Assembly: GCA_016720925.1 (NCBI GenBank)
Contig: JADKJR010000036.1
Span: 62,001-126,000, forward strand
DNA length: 64,000 nt
DNA from: Betaproteobacteria bacterium
GTDB lineage: Bacteria > Pseudomonadota > Gammaproteobacteria > Burkholderiales > Usitatibacteraceae
Direction: 5' to 3'
Made by a program: the position numbers and the translations under genes. Of the stretch, positions 1 to 9,379 are shown piece after piece. The number at the start of each line of letters is the position of its first letter. The stretch's first letter is position 1. Under the pieces are notes generated by a model. The model was not told the DNA's origin. It saw only the letters and a program-made list of their open reading frames with translations, and made no database searches.

Positions 1-664
1 CAGTCAGAAACTTGCCGTCGGCGAGAAGGTGCGCGTCGTCCGGATAATTCAGCAGTCCGTCCTTGCTGCCGCGCACGTCAGGTACACCATAGGTCCAAGT
101 GACTTCGCGCTTTTCGTAGTCGACAATATGAACGTCGTAATTGTCTTCCTCACTGACGGCCAGCAATTTTCCGTCGTGAGAAAAATTGACGTCCTCGTTG
201 CCACGGTAGAGTTTGAGGTTGGGTGACGGAAATTCCCAGATGATGCGTTTGTCCGGCGCAATTTCAATCAGTCGATTATTACGCCGGTCGGCGATGACAA
301 TCGGATAGGGCAGGGGCTTGCCCCAAGAAGCAACAGGGTTTTTCCGATCGCCGGTAACGGGCGGAATCGGGGGTAGCTTGACACCGCTGGAGACCATGCC
401 AGCCCCCGTCATTTCGGGCGTGACGACGACTTCCACGCCGGGGGAAGCCTTCTTGGCAGCGGTTGGGGCCTTGGCAGCCATGGGCGCTTTGGGTGCACTT
501 GTGTTTGCAGTCATGTCGGGCGCATCGGTGGAGGCCGCCGCATGGGATGGTACGTACACGCACAGGCATGCCGCAACGAATAGTGCGTGCAGTGTGACCT
601 TCGCGCTAGATGAGATTGCAAGCACATGTGCTGGCTGAAGCTGGAGATTACATCGGCAATTCAT
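1..664 (-). CDS. Secreted beta-propeller-like protein (3' part beyond window)
   Basis: The reading frame opens at an ATG on the minus strand at 664 and runs off the left edge, so only about 221 residues are visible. A hydrophobic stretch near residues 22-40 ending in SHAAA looks like a signal peptide. A low-complexity Ala/Lys/Pro linker follows (about residues 50-75). After that come segments such as PYPIVIADRRNNRLIEI, NFSHDGKLLAVSEE and LNYPDDAHLLADG. This pattern of short strands with DGKLLAV/ADGKFL turns fits an NHL/PQQ-like or arylsulfotransferase-like propeller. No catalytic residue can be assigned from this part. An in-frame GTG a little downstream could also serve as start. The gene diverges from the por operon and shares the 318-bp upstream region with it. 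Confidence 0.6.
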   Translation of the reverse strand, partial: MNCRCNLQLQPAHVLAISSSAKVTLHALFVAACLCVYVPSHAAASTDAPDMTANTSAPKAPMAAKAPTAAKKASPGVEVVVTPEMTGAGMVSSGVKLPPIPPVTGDRKNPVASWGKPLPYPIVIADRRNNRLIEIAPDKRIIWEFPSPNLKLYRGNEDVNFSHDGKLLAVSEEDNYDVHIVDYEKREVTWTYGVPDVRGSKDGLLNYPDDAHLLADGKFLT

Positions 665-798
665 TGTTTGAAGCCCTCATTAAATGATCATGCTGTTGAC
701 GCCGCTTCTGAACAACGATTGCGCGGCACGATATCCCATCGTCGCGCTGCCCGCGCGGCAATACCCGCTTAACTCTAGGTGCTTTATCGCTGACTGTC

Positions 799-812
799 TT
801 GATTGAGATCAA
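799..812. promoter_or_regulatory. FNR/ANR-type box 1
   Basis: The sequence TTGATTGAGATCAA is a perfect TTGAT-N4-ATCAA palindrome, the consensus for FNR/ANR/DNR regulators. It lies about 170 bp upstream of porG. It is the first of three such boxes in the 665-981 gap, which holds no gene. Confidence 0.75.
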
Positions 813-862
813 ATCCGACCGTCAGGTTTGCCGTACATTTCGTGGGCGATGAAAGTACAGGT

Positions 863-876
863 TTGATCTCCATCAA
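863..876. promoter_or_regulatory. FNR/ANR-type box 2
   Basis: The sequence TTGATCTCCATCAA is a second perfect TTGAT-N4-ATCAA palindrome. It is centred 64 bp after box 1 and lies about 106 bp before the porG start. This is a plausible activating position for an oxygen-sensing CRP-family regulator. Confidence 0.75.
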
Positions 877-904
877 AAACCGGAATGATTTGAATCGACG
901 ACAT

Positions 905-918
905 TTGATCGATATCAT
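905..918. promoter_or_regulatory. FNR/ANR-type box 3 (one mismatch)
   Basis: The sequence TTGATCGATATCAT matches TTGAT-N4-ATCAA at nine of ten defined positions. It lies about 64 bp upstream of porG and 42 bp centre-to-centre after box 2, which is four helical turns. Confidence 0.55.
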
Positions 919-981
919 GTTCATTTCATGCATCCCCGGCCCTGACTTCAGGCCGGTCAACTTCCTGACGACAGGGCAAAA

Positions 982-1569
982 ATGATGTTCCAGGTAAGAA
1001 TTCACGGTCGCGGCGGCCAAGGGGTGGTAACGGCTGCCGAGATGCTCTCAGTCGCGGCTTTCATTGAGGGCCGGTACTCGCAGGCATTTCCCAGTTTCGG
1101 GTCCGAGCGCACCGGCGCGCCGGTGGTGGCTTTCTGCCGCATCGACGATAAGGAGATACGGCTGCGCGAACCGATCATGCAGCCCGATGCACTGATCATC
1201 CAGGATCCGACGCTGCTGCACCAAGTCGACGTGCTGGCCGGCCTGAAGCGGGCCGAAGGCTACATCCTGATCAATACCCACAAGACGTTCGCGGAACTGG
1301 GCCTGGGCGAATTCGTGAAAGACATGCGATGCGACCGCCTGGTGAGCCTGCCGGCGACCGAACTCTCGCTCAAGCACGTGGGCCGCGCCGTGCCCAACGT
1401 GCCGCTGTTGGGCGGTTTCGCCGCGGCCTCCGGCCTGATTTCCCTGGCGTCCGTCGTGTCCGCGATCAAGGACAAATTCAGCGGCAAAATCGCCGAGGGC
1501 AACATCGCCGCAGCCACCGAAGCCTACAACAGCGTGAAAGAAAAAACGAAAGAGGCCAGCCATGCTTAA
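982..1569 (+). CDS. porG: 2-oxoacid (pyruvate):ferredoxin oxidoreductase, gamma subunit
   Basis: This 195-residue protein is the gamma subunit of a CoA-dependent 2-oxoacid:acceptor oxidoreductase, most likely pyruvate synthase/ferredoxin oxidoreductase. The family signature RIHGRGGQGVVTAAEML lies at residues 6-22. It is followed by FPSFGSERTGAPV, and the length is normal for the family. ATG codons at 982 and 985 are both possible; CAGGG about 7 bases upstream serves either. The stop overlaps the start of porA by 8 bp, so the two are translationally coupled. Pyruvate is inferred as substrate from the neighbouring ppdK and nifJ; 2-oxoglutarate or another oxoacid is not excluded. Confidence 0.88.
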   Translation: MMFQVRIHGRGGQGVVTAAEMLSVAAFIEGRYSQAFPSFGSERTGAPVVAFCRIDDKEIRLREPIMQPDALIIQDPTLLHQVDVLAGLKRAEGYILINTHKTFAELGLGEFVKDMRCDRLVSLPATELSLKHVGRAVPNVPLLGGFAAASGLISLASVVSAIKDKFSGKIAEGNIAAATEAYNSVKEKTKEASHA

Positions 1570-2815
1570 GCAGTGCGAGGGTTCTCATGCCGTGGCCGAG
1601 GCGGTGGCCCTGTGCCGGCCCGAAGTGATCTGCGCCTATCCGATTTCGCCGCAGACGCATATCGTCGAAGGCCTGGGCGAGATGGTGAAATCCGGTGACG
1701 TGAAGAACTGCGAGTTCATCAACGTCGAATCCGAATTCGCGGCGATGTCGGTCGCAATCGGCTCGTCTGCAGCGGGCGCCCGCACCTACACGGCCACCGC
1801 CAGCCAGGGACTGCTGTTTATGGCGGAAGCCGTATACAACGCTTCCGGCCTTGGCCTGCCCATTGTCATGACCGTGGCCAACCGCGCGATCGGCGCGCCG
1901 ATCAATATCTGGAACGATCACACAGACTCGATGAGTCAGCGCGATTGCGGCTGGATCCAGATTTTCGCCGAGACCAACCAGGAGGCGCTGGACCTGCATA
2001 TCCAGGCGTTCAAGCTGGCGGAGGAATTGTCCCTGCCTGTGATGGTATGCATGGACGGCTTCATCCTCACCCACGCCTACGAGCGCGTGGACATGCCAAC
2101 GCAGGAACAGGTGGACGCGTTCCTGCCGCCCTACGTGCCGCGACAGTCGCTCGATCCCGACGACCCGGTATCGATCGGCGCCATGGTCGGTCCGGAGGCA
2201 TTCTCGGAAGTGCGCTATCTGGCCCATGCCAAGCAACTGCAGGCGCTGGAACTGATCCCGCGCATCTCCGCCGAGTACAAACAGATCTTCGGCCAGGAAG
2301 CGGGCGGGCTCATACGCCCTTACCGCATGGAGGGCGCGGATACCGTCGTGATCGCGCTAGGCTCGGTGCTGGGCACGATCAAGGACACCGTGGATGAAAT
2401 GCGCAGCGAAGGCCTCAAGGTTGGTGTGCTGGGCATCACCTCGTTCCGCCCCTTCCCGCTCGCCGCCATACGCGAAGCGGTGAAGGGCACACAGCGCATC
2501 GTGGTGCTGGAGAAAAGCCTGGCGGTGGGCATCGGCGGCATCGTGGCCACCAACGTACGCATGGCGATCGACGGCCTGGCCATCAAGGTAAGCACAGTGG
2601 TCGCGGGCCTTGGCGGTCGCGCCATCACCAAAGCCAGCCTGCACCGGGTGTTCCGCCAGGCGATTCACGACCAGATCGAGCCCGTGCATTTCCTCGACCT
2701 CGACATCGGCATCGTCAATCGCGTGCTGGAGCGCGAACGCCAGACTCGGCGCACCGGGCCAATCGCGGAAAACATCCTGCGCGAACTCGGCGCGGTCGCG
2801 TCGAAAATTGGCTAA
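1562..2815 (+). CDS. porA: 2-oxoacid (pyruvate):ferredoxin oxidoreductase, alpha subunit
   Basis: This 417-residue alpha subunit carries the pyrimidine-binding half of the thiamine diphosphate site and the transketolase-like C-terminal domain. The N-terminal motif ICAYPISPQTHIVEGLGE and the ESEFAAMSVAIGSSAAGAR region, with the family glutamate, are clear. So are ITSFRPFP and the conserved GLGGRAIT near the C-terminus. The start ATG lies inside the last codons of porG. porB follows after a 16-bp gap containing CGGAGAAC as a ribosome-binding site. The enzyme interconverts pyruvate plus CoA with acetyl-CoA, CO2 and reduced ferredoxin. The FNR-type boxes upstream suggest anaerobic expression. Confidence 0.9.
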   Translation: MLKQCEGSHAVAEAVALCRPEVICAYPISPQTHIVEGLGEMVKSGDVKNCEFINVESEFAAMSVAIGSSAAGARTYTATASQGLLFMAEAVYNASGLGLPIVMTVANRAIGAPINIWNDHTDSMSQRDCGWIQIFAETNQEALDLHIQAFKLAEELSLPVMVCMDGFILTHAYERVDMPTQEQVDAFLPPYVPRQSLDPDDPVSIGAMVGPEAFSEVRYLAHAKQLQALELIPRISAEYKQIFGQEAGGLIRPYRMEGADTVVIALGSVLGTIKDTVDEMRSEGLKVGVLGITSFRPFPLAAIREAVKGTQRIVVLEKSLAVGIGGIVATNVRMAIDGLAIKVSTVVAGLGGRAITKASLHRVFRQAIHDQIEPVHFLDLDIGIVNRVLERERQTRRTGPIAENILRELGAVASKIG

Positions 2816-2831
2816 TCGGAGAACCGGCACC

Positions 2832-3962
2832 ATGGACCAACCAATCAAGTTCTACCAGACCGGCACCTTCACCGTCGGCAACCGCCTGCTCGCGCCCGAG
2901 CAGCGCTCGGTGCAGGCCGACATGGCCCGCACCAATTCGCTCAACTCCGGCCACCGCGCCTGCCAGGGTTGCGGCGAGGCGCTGGGCGCGCGCTACGCCA
3001 TCGACGCGGCGATGCGCGCGGCGAACAACCAGGTCATCGCCTGCAATGCCACCGGCTGCCTCGAGGTGTTCTCCACGCCTTACCCGGAAACGTCGTGGCA
3101 GATTCCGTGGATCCACTCCCTCTTCGGTAATACCGCCGCGGTCGCCACCGGCATCGCCGCCGCGATGCGGGTCAAGGGACGCGACAAGGTGCGCGTCATC
3201 GCCCAAGGCGGCGATGGCGGCACCACCGACATCGGCTTCGGCTGCCTGTCGGGTATGTTCGAGCGCAACGATGACGTGCTCTACATTTGCTACGACAACG
3301 AGGCCTACATGAACACCGGCGTGCAGCGTTCTTCGGCCACGCCGCCAGCGGCGCGCACCGCCACCACCATGCCGGTGGGCCCGGAGCCAGGCAACGTGTT
3401 CGGCCAGGGCAAGAACGTGCCGCGCATCGCCATGGCGCACGGAATCCCTTATGTCGCCACCGCGACCGTGGCTGATTTGCGCGACCTGGAGCAAAAGGTC
3501 ACCAAAGCGATGTCGATTCGGGGCGCGCGATACATCCACATTTTCGTTCCCTGCCCGCTGGGCTGGGGCGCGGCGTCTCACGACACCATCAAGCTCGCGC
3601 GGCTGGCCAAGGAAACCGGCATGTTCCCGGTTTACGAGGCGGAACACGGCGAGGTCACGGGCGTATCGAAAATACGCCGCCAGGTTCCGGTGGAAGAATA
3701 TCTCAGGCTGCAACGCCGTTATGCCCACCTGTTCGGCAAGAAGCTGGCGGTGGAGACGATTGCCAGAATCCAGGCCATGGCCGACCTCAATATCCGCAAA
3801 TTCGGACTGCTCGAAGCGGAGCGAACTGACATGAACAAAACCCTTTGCCATCACGCTGGACGTCGGCTCGTCGCTTGCGAACAAGACGGGGTCCTGGCGC
3901 ACGCACAAACCGGTCTACCTCGACCGCCTGCCGCCGTGCAACAACCAGTGTCCGGCGGGTGA
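2832..3962 (+). CDS. porB: 2-oxoacid (pyruvate):ferredoxin oxidoreductase, beta subunit (3' end unclear)
   Basis: The beta subunit binds thiamine diphosphate and probably a [4Fe-4S] cluster. It shows ACQGCGEALGARYAIDAA near residue 38, ACNATGCLEVF, the TPP motif region GGDGGTTDIGFGCL and YDNEAYMNTGVQRS. ATG 2832 has GGAGAACC upstream. Family homology stops at about FGLLEAERTD (base 3830). The open frame then continues without a stop through the next gene's ATG at 3831 and ends at 3962 with a non-homologous tail. The true C-terminus is therefore probably near 3830. Either an indel hides the stop, or one indel hides an in-frame fusion to the next subunit. Confidence 0.82.
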   Translation: MDQPIKFYQTGTFTVGNRLLAPEQRSVQADMARTNSLNSGHRACQGCGEALGARYAIDAAMRAANNQVIACNATGCLEVFSTPYPETSWQIPWIHSLFGNTAAVATGIAAAMRVKGRDKVRVIAQGGDGGTTDIGFGCLSGMFERNDDVLYICYDNEAYMNTGVQRSSATPPAARTATTMPVGPEPGNVFGQGKNVPRIAMAHGIPYVATATVADLRDLEQKVTKAMSIRGARYIHIFVPCPLGWGAASHDTIKLARLAKETGMFPVYEAEHGEVTGVSKIRRQVPVEEYLRLQRRYAHLFGKKLAVETIARIQAMADLNIRKFGLLEAERTDMNKTLCHHAGRRLVACEQDGVLAHAQTGLPRPPAAVQQPVSGG

Positions 3963-5454
3963 GGACATTCAGGGCTGGCTGTTCCACGCCGAGTCAGGCG
4001 ACTATGAGAGCGCCTGGCGGCACCTGATCCGGGACAATCCCTTCCCCGCCATCATGGGCCGTGCCTGCTACCACACCTGCGAAGGCGCCTGCAATCGCGG
4101 CAAAATTGATTTGCCCGTGGGCATCAACTCGGTCGAGCGATTTCTGGGGGACGAAGCGCTGAAGAAGGGCTGGAAGTTCGATGCCCCGGCGCGGGACACC
4201 GGCAAGCATGTTCTGGTGGTCGGCGCAGGCCCGTCAGGCATGTCCGCTGCCTATCACTTGCGACGCCTCGGGCACAAGGTCACCGTTTTCGAGGCCGGGC
4301 CCAAGGTCGGCGGCATGATGCGCTTCGGCATTCCCAAATATCGCCTGCCGCGGGAGGTGCTGGACGCCGAGATGCAACGCATCACCGACCTTGGCGTTCG
4401 GCTTGTGCTCAACACCAAGGTGGACGACATCATGGCGAGCATGAAGGAAGGCGGGTTTGACGCCGCATTCCTTGCGGTCGGCGCCCACATCGCCAAACGC
4501 GCATTCATTCCATCGGGCGACGCCTCGCACGTGATGGATGCGGTGGCGGTGCTGCGTTCGATGGAAGGCGAAGACAAGCCCATGCTCGGCCGCCGCGTGA
4601 TCGTCTATGGAGGCGGCAATACGGCCATCGACGTGGCCCGCACCGCCAAGCGCCTCGGTGCCGAACCCATCATTGTCTATCGCCGTACGCGCGACAAAAT
4701 GCCGGCGCACGACTTCGAGGTCGAAGAGGCGATCGAGGAAGGCGTGATGATGAAATGGCTCTCCACCATCAAGCACACCGACGGCGGCAAGACCCTGATC
4801 GAAAAGATGGAACTGGATGCGAACGGCCAGCCCCAGCCCACCGGCGAGATCGAGGAACTGGAAGCCGACTCCCTCGTGCTCGCGCTTGGCCAGGAAGTCG
4901 ACCTGTCGCTTCTCGACAAAGTGCCGGGCCTGGAACTCGCCGGCGGCGTGGTCAAGGTTGGCGCCAACATGATGACCGGCCATCCCGGTATCTTCGCGGG
5001 CGGTGACATGGTCCCCGCCGAGCGCAACGTGACCGTGGCCATCGGCCACGGAAAAAAGGCGGCGCGCAACATCGATGCCTGGCTGCGCGGGGAAGAGCAC
5101 AAGGCAGCCATCAAGCACGAGCTGGCAGCCTTCGAAAAACTCAATCCCTGGTACTACACCGACGCGCCCAAGACCGTGCGGCCGACGCTGGATATCATCC
5201 GCCGGCAGAGCACGTTTGACGAAGTGCAGGGTGGGCTTGACGAGTCCAACGCCCTGTTCGAAGCGCGCCGCTGCCTGTCCTGCGGCAACTGCTTCGAGTG
5301 CGACAACTGCTACGGCGTCTGCCCCGACAACGCGGTTATTAAACTCGGGCCGGGCAAGCGCTTCGAGTTCAACTATGATTACTGCAAGGGGTGCGGAATG
5401 TGCGAAGCAGAGTGCCCATGCGGCGCGATAAAAATGGTGGCCGAAACCATCTAG
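3831..5454 (+). CDS. FAD/NAD(P)-dependent oxidoreductase with 2x[4Fe-4S] ferredoxin tail, Por-associated (apparent frameshift at start)
   Basis: A glutamate-synthase-small-subunit-like flavoprotein fused to a bacterial ferredoxin, probably linking Por to NAD(P)H or acting as its ferredoxin subunit. Translating the downstream frame upstream of the first in-frame ATG (4054) gives the conserved segment PFAITLDVGSS, then PPCNNQCPAGEDIQGWL and RACYHTCEGACNRG (cysteine ligands). Next come the FAD motif VVGAGPSGMSAAYHLRR, the NAD(P) motif VYGGGNTAIDVARTAKR and two C-terminal CxxCxxCxxxC-type clusters. The natural start is most likely the ATG at 3831. One extra A in the AAAA run at 3837-3840 puts it out of frame with the rest. 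No ATG, GTG or TTG exists in the correct frame before 4054. Confidence 0.78.
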
Positions 5455-5530
5455 AACCATGGTGTCGCCCGCTCGTTGCGTGAGGTAACGACAGTCGATT
5501 GAGACGGCGGTGAGGCTCATTGAAAGGAAC

Positions 5531-6724
5531 ATGGCATTGAGCACTGCGCCTCACCAAAACCGCAACATTGCCCTCCTGAGCGCGGCCCAGGCGCTGCTGT
5601 TCACCAACAATGTCACCCTGATCGCGTTAAACGGCCTGGTGGGCTATCAGTTGGCGGACGACAAATCATTCGCCACGCTTCCCGTGACTACGCAGGTCAT
5701 TGGTTCCGCGCTCTTTGCCATGCCGGCATCGCATTTGATGCAGCGTATTGGGCGCCGCGCGGGCTTTCTGGTCGGTACACTCTGTGGGTTGATGGGTGGC
5801 GCGATAGCGACTTTCGGTGTTTACTCGCACAGCATGGCACTGCTCTGTTTCGGCACCTTTATCCTTGGCATTTACGGTGCCTTTGGCCAGTTCTACCGAT
5901 TCGCGGCCGCCGATTTGGCGCCGCCTGACTTCAAGGCAAACGCCATTTCGCTCGTCGTCGCGGGCGGTTTGGTCGGGGGTATCGTCGGTCCGGCCTTGTC
6001 AAAATGGACGCGGCATCTCGCGGAGACCGAATTTCTGGCGTCGTATGCGTCGCTCATGGTGTTTTGCCTTCTTACCGCGCTGCTACTCAGCCAATTGCGG
6101 ATCACCGAAACCAAAGCGAGCGCGAGCAGCGTGCCGGCCCGGCGACTGGGTGAGATTGCATCACAACCCGTGTTTGCAGTCGCCGTAATCTCCAGCGCAT
6201 TTGGCTACGGCGTGATGAATTTGTTGATGACCGCAACGCCACTCGCGATGGGCTTGTGCGGTCACCCCTATAACGACGCGGCCAATGTGATCTCCGCGCA
6301 CGTGGTGGCGATGTTCGCGCCATCATTTTTTACCGGCGCATTGATACGTCGCTTTGGCGTGCTGAAAATGATGCTCACCGGTGTCGTGCTGATGTGCGTG
6401 TGCCTGAGTGTTTCGCTTTCCGGTGTGAGCGTCGCACACTTCTGGTGGTCGCTGGTGTTGTTGGGCCTGGGCTGGAACTTCATGTTTGTCGGTGGATCCG
6501 CGCTCCTCACCGAGTGCTATCACCCCTCCGAAAAGGCCAAGGCGCAAGGCTTGCATGACCTGCTGGTGTTTTGCACCACCGCGACCTCGTCATTTTCATC
6601 GGGTTTGCTGCTCAAGGCGAATGGTTGGCTGATACTCAACTATGTGGCAATGCCGTTCCTGCTCATCGCGGCACTGGCGATGGGATGGCTGCTGATGCAA
6701 CGTCGTGCGGCGGCGAGTGCGTGA
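5531..6724 (+). CDS. MFS transporter
   Basis: A 397-residue inner-membrane carrier of the major facilitator superfamily with about twelve hydrophobic segments. The loop after the second helices reads SHLMQRIGRRAGFLVGTL, the usual basic MFS loop. A second-half equivalent, IRRFGVLKMMLTGV, starts the C-terminal six-helix bundle. ATG 5531 is chosen, with GAAAGGA just upstream; a GTG at 5510 is an alternative. It lies 76 bp after the por operon on the same strand. Its substrate cannot be read from sequence. Co-location with pyruvate metabolism would allow an organic acid, but that is only inference. Confidence 0.82.
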   Translation: MALSTAPHQNRNIALLSAAQALLFTNNVTLIALNGLVGYQLADDKSFATLPVTTQVIGSALFAMPASHLMQRIGRRAGFLVGTLCGLMGGAIATFGVYSHSMALLCFGTFILGIYGAFGQFYRFAAADLAPPDFKANAISLVVAGGLVGGIVGPALSKWTRHLAETEFLASYASLMVFCLLTALLLSQLRITETKASASSVPARRLGEIASQPVFAVAVISSAFGYGVMNLLMTATPLAMGLCGHPYNDAANVISAHVVAMFAPSFFTGALIRRFGVLKMMLTGVVLMCVCLSVSLSGVSVAHFWWSLVLLGLGWNFMFVGGSALLTECYHPSEKAKAQGLHDLLVFCTTATSSFSSGLLLKANGWLILNYVAMPFLLIAALAMGWLLMQRRAAASA

Positions 6725-6822
6725 GCGCGGAACAACGACACGGAAGTCAGAACTACTGTACGATCACGGCATAAACAAATGTAAAGCTTCCCTATGGGCG
6801 GCTCGATACAATGTAAAGCCCG

Positions 6823-9108
6823 ATGTCCATTCAGTCCCTGATGTCCATGCAGTCGTTGTCGCTGATTCTGCTGTTGATGGGAATCGGACTCGCTTTTTCC
6901 CAAATTCGCCTGTCAGGCTGGATTCTGGGCTGGATTCTTCTCAGCGGCGCTTTGCTGCTGCAAGGTTTCCGCAGCCTGCTGAGCTACCTCTCCGAGCATG
7001 GCGGCGTGGATGCCGCCACCTACTCCATTGCAAATGGCTGGATGGGATTGGGATTCTCGCTGTTGATTGTGGCGGCGATGCCCATGATGCGGGACGTATT
7101 TGCCAGCCACCGTAGGGCTGCCGAAAGCCTGCGCATTATCAGCGCAACCGCGAATGACGCCATCATCGTTTTGGATCGATTGGGAAAGATTACGGTCTGG
7201 AACCAGGCCGCGCAAACGATTTTCGGTTATAGCGAGCAGGAAGCTCAGGGGAAGAAATTATCCGAATTGATTGTCCCGGAACGACTGCGTCCCGATTTTG
7301 AAAATATGTTCAGCCAATTCAGCGCCGACGGCCAGCGGTCGGTTCGCAGCAGTCCTGCCGACCTCGCGGGACTGCGCAAGGACGGTAAAGAGATCGTCAC
7401 CGAGTATTCAATCTCCAATGCAAACGTAGAGGGAGAATGGCACGCGATCTACATCGTCAGGGACTTGACCGCTCGAAGACGGGCCGAGGAGGCACTGCGG
7501 AGGGTTGAAGCGAGGCAGGGAAAAATGTTCGCGAATATCGGTGATGTAATTGTCATTATCGACCGCGAGGGAATCATCAAATATCAAAGTCCCAACATTG
7601 AGAAATGGTTTGGCTGGAAACCGGATGAAGTTGTTGGTGTCAGCACGTGGGACAACCTGTATCCGGACGACCTGGACGCCACACAGAATTTCTTCCGCGC
7701 GCTTCTGAAGGGGCCCGACGCGACCGGCACCACGGAATGTCGGTATCGTTGCAAGGACCTTAGCTACCGGTGGATTGCGATTACGGTCGTCAATCTCTTG
7801 CATGACCCCGATATCCAGGGCTTTTTGGGGAACTACCATGACATCACCGAGCGCAAGCGGGCCGAAACCATCCACGCATCGCTCGAGGCGCAGTTGCGGG
7901 AATCGCAGAAGATGGAGGCCATTGGCACGCTTGCAGGCGGCATCGCGCACGACTTCAACAATGCGTTGGCCACCATACTGGGCAATACCGAACTCGCCCG
8001 GCAGGACGTCAGCGCCAATCCGTTGGCGCTGGAGAGCCTTGAGGAAATCCGTAAAGCGGGATCGCGCGCGCGCGGGTTAGTGCAGCAGATTCTCTCATTC
8101 AGCCGCCGTCAGCCGACCGAGCGCAAGCGGCTGACGCTTGCCTCGGTCGTTGAAGAATGTGCACGATTGCTGCGCGCCACGCTGCCTTCGCGCCTCTCGC
8201 TTGAGGTTAATTGTGATGCCGATGTGCCGCCTGTGCTGGCCGATGCGACGCAAATCCAGCAGGTCGTCATCAATCTGGCCACCAACGCCATGCAAGCGAT
8301 GCCTAGCGGCCACGGGCGCATCGCCATCCAGCTAGACACGGTGGAGCTCGACGCGGCATGGGTGGAGCGGCATCCCGTGTCGCGCGCGTTGTATGAAAAA
8401 CGCCCGGGCCGCACGGCGCGGCTTATGGTCAGCGACAATGGGCCGGGAATGGACGCCGCCACGCTCAGCCGGATCTTTGAACCCTTCTTCACGACCAAGG
8501 CGGTAGATGAGGGCACGGGGCTGGGCCTGTCGGTGGTGCATGGCATCGTGCAAGCGCACGAGGGTGCGATTGAAGTCGAAAGTCAGCCGGGCATTGGCTC
8601 GATCTTCACGCTCTACCTGCCTATCGTTACGGAGGATGCCGGCACACCACGGGACGATACAAACGTTGCAGCCAGCGCGCCCGCCCACACCGGCGACGAG
8701 GCGGCGACTGCGAACGGCGGTCCGCACATCCTCTACCTCGATGACGATGAGTCGCTGGTGTTCCTGGTCCAGCGCCTGCTGGAGCGCCGCGGCTTCCGCG
8801 TCAGCGGCTACACCGACCAGCGTGAAGCGCTTGATGCGATCCGCGCCAAGCCCGCCTTATTTGACCTGGTCGTGACTGACTACAACATGCCGGGCATGTC
8901 CGGGCTCGATGTGGCGCGCACCGCGCGCGAGATTCGCGCCGACCTGCCAATTGCAATTGCCTCCGGTTTTATCGATGAGGCGCTACGCACGCAGGCCGAG
9001 GGTGCCGGCGTGCGCGAACTGATCTTCAAAGCCAACGCGGTGGAGGATCTGTGCGACGCTTTTGCGCGCCTCGCGCAGACGGTCGGGGAACAACCCGTCC
9101 GGCAATGA
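6823..9108 (+). CDS. Membrane-bound hybrid sensor histidine kinase (PAS-PAS-HisKA-HATPase-REC)
   Basis: A 761-residue two-component sensor. The N-terminus has about three hydrophobic segments (residues 5-90) that anchor it in the membrane. PAS domain 1 (about 100-220) contains RIISATANDAIIVLDRLGKI. PAS domain 2 (about 235-345) contains MFANIGDVIVIIDREGIIKY and ends in YHDITERK. The phosphoacceptor is His376 in AGGIAHDFNNALATILGN. The ATPase domain shows NLATNAMQAM, DNGPGMD and GTGLGLSVVHGIV. The C-terminal receiver domain has phosphoacceptor Asp686 in VVTDYNMPG and a conserved lysine in IFKAN. No separate response regulator lies beside it. Its position between the pyruvate genes suggests, but does not show, a metabolic signal. 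Confidence 0.92.
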   Translation: MSIQSLMSMQSLSLILLLMGIGLAFSQIRLSGWILGWILLSGALLLQGFRSLLSYLSEHGGVDAATYSIANGWMGLGFSLLIVAAMPMMRDVFASHRRAAESLRIISATANDAIIVLDRLGKITVWNQAAQTIFGYSEQEAQGKKLSELIVPERLRPDFENMFSQFSADGQRSVRSSPADLAGLRKDGKEIVTEYSISNANVEGEWHAIYIVRDLTARRRAEEALRRVEARQGKMFANIGDVIVIIDREGIIKYQSPNIEKWFGWKPDEVVGVSTWDNLYPDDLDATQNFFRALLKGPDATGTTECRYRCKDLSYRWIAITVVNLLHDPDIQGFLGNYHDITERKRAETIHASLEAQLRESQKMEAIGTLAGGIAHDFNNALATILGNTELARQDVSANPLALESLEEIRKAGSRARGLVQQILSFSRRQPTERKRLTLASVVEECARLLRATLPSRLSLEVNCDADVPPVLADATQIQQVVINLATNAMQAMPSGHGRIAIQLDTVELDAAWVERHPVSRALYEKRPGRTARLMVSDNGPGMDAATLSRIFEPFFTTKAVDEGTGLGLSVVHGIVQAHEGAIEVESQPGIGSIFTLYLPIVTEDAGTPRDDTNVAASAPAHTGDEAATANGGPHILYLDDDESLVFLVQRLLERRGFRVSGYTDQREALDAIRAKPALFDLVVTDYNMPGMSGLDVARTAREIRADLPIAIASGFIDEALRTQAEGAGVRELIFKANAVEDLCDAFARLAQTVGEQPVRQ

Positions 9109-9155
9109 CCCATTGCGAAAACCCCGGCGCCGCTGAAATTTCGGGCTGGCCAACA

Positions 9156-9221
9156 AAACTCTAGTACTGGCGCGCCTTTTGGGGCAAAAAGCCGCTGTAA
9201 CCAGCGCCAGTGCTAGTGTTT
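9156..9221. repeat. 66-bp palindromic repeat, copy 1
   Basis: This is one of eight dispersed copies, each exactly 66 bp from AAAC to GTTT. The arms are near-complementary (CTAGTACTGGCG against CGCCAGTGCTAG), with a centre reading GGGGCAAAAAGCC. It lies 47 bp after the histidine kinase. The rest of the 557-bp gap to ppdK holds one FNR-type box and no convincing gene. Confidence 0.85.
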
Positions 9222-9379
9222 TACACCGAAGATGGCCGGCGGAAGGTTCTCTCCCGCCGCACTTGTAGCGAATCCTGTCCTGACTTCATTGGGTGTTGTC
9301 CAGGCGGCCAGGCATTCGCGTGGCCGGTTGCGACTTCCTGGCGAACATGTCCCATTCAAGGGTCCGGCCAGCATTTTGA

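Noticed and set aside
3837..3846. A programmed +1 ribosomal frameshift linking porB and the FAD subunit
   Set aside because: There is no stop codon in the zero frame at the shift point and no stimulatory element. Other single-base indels in the window make an assembly error more likely.
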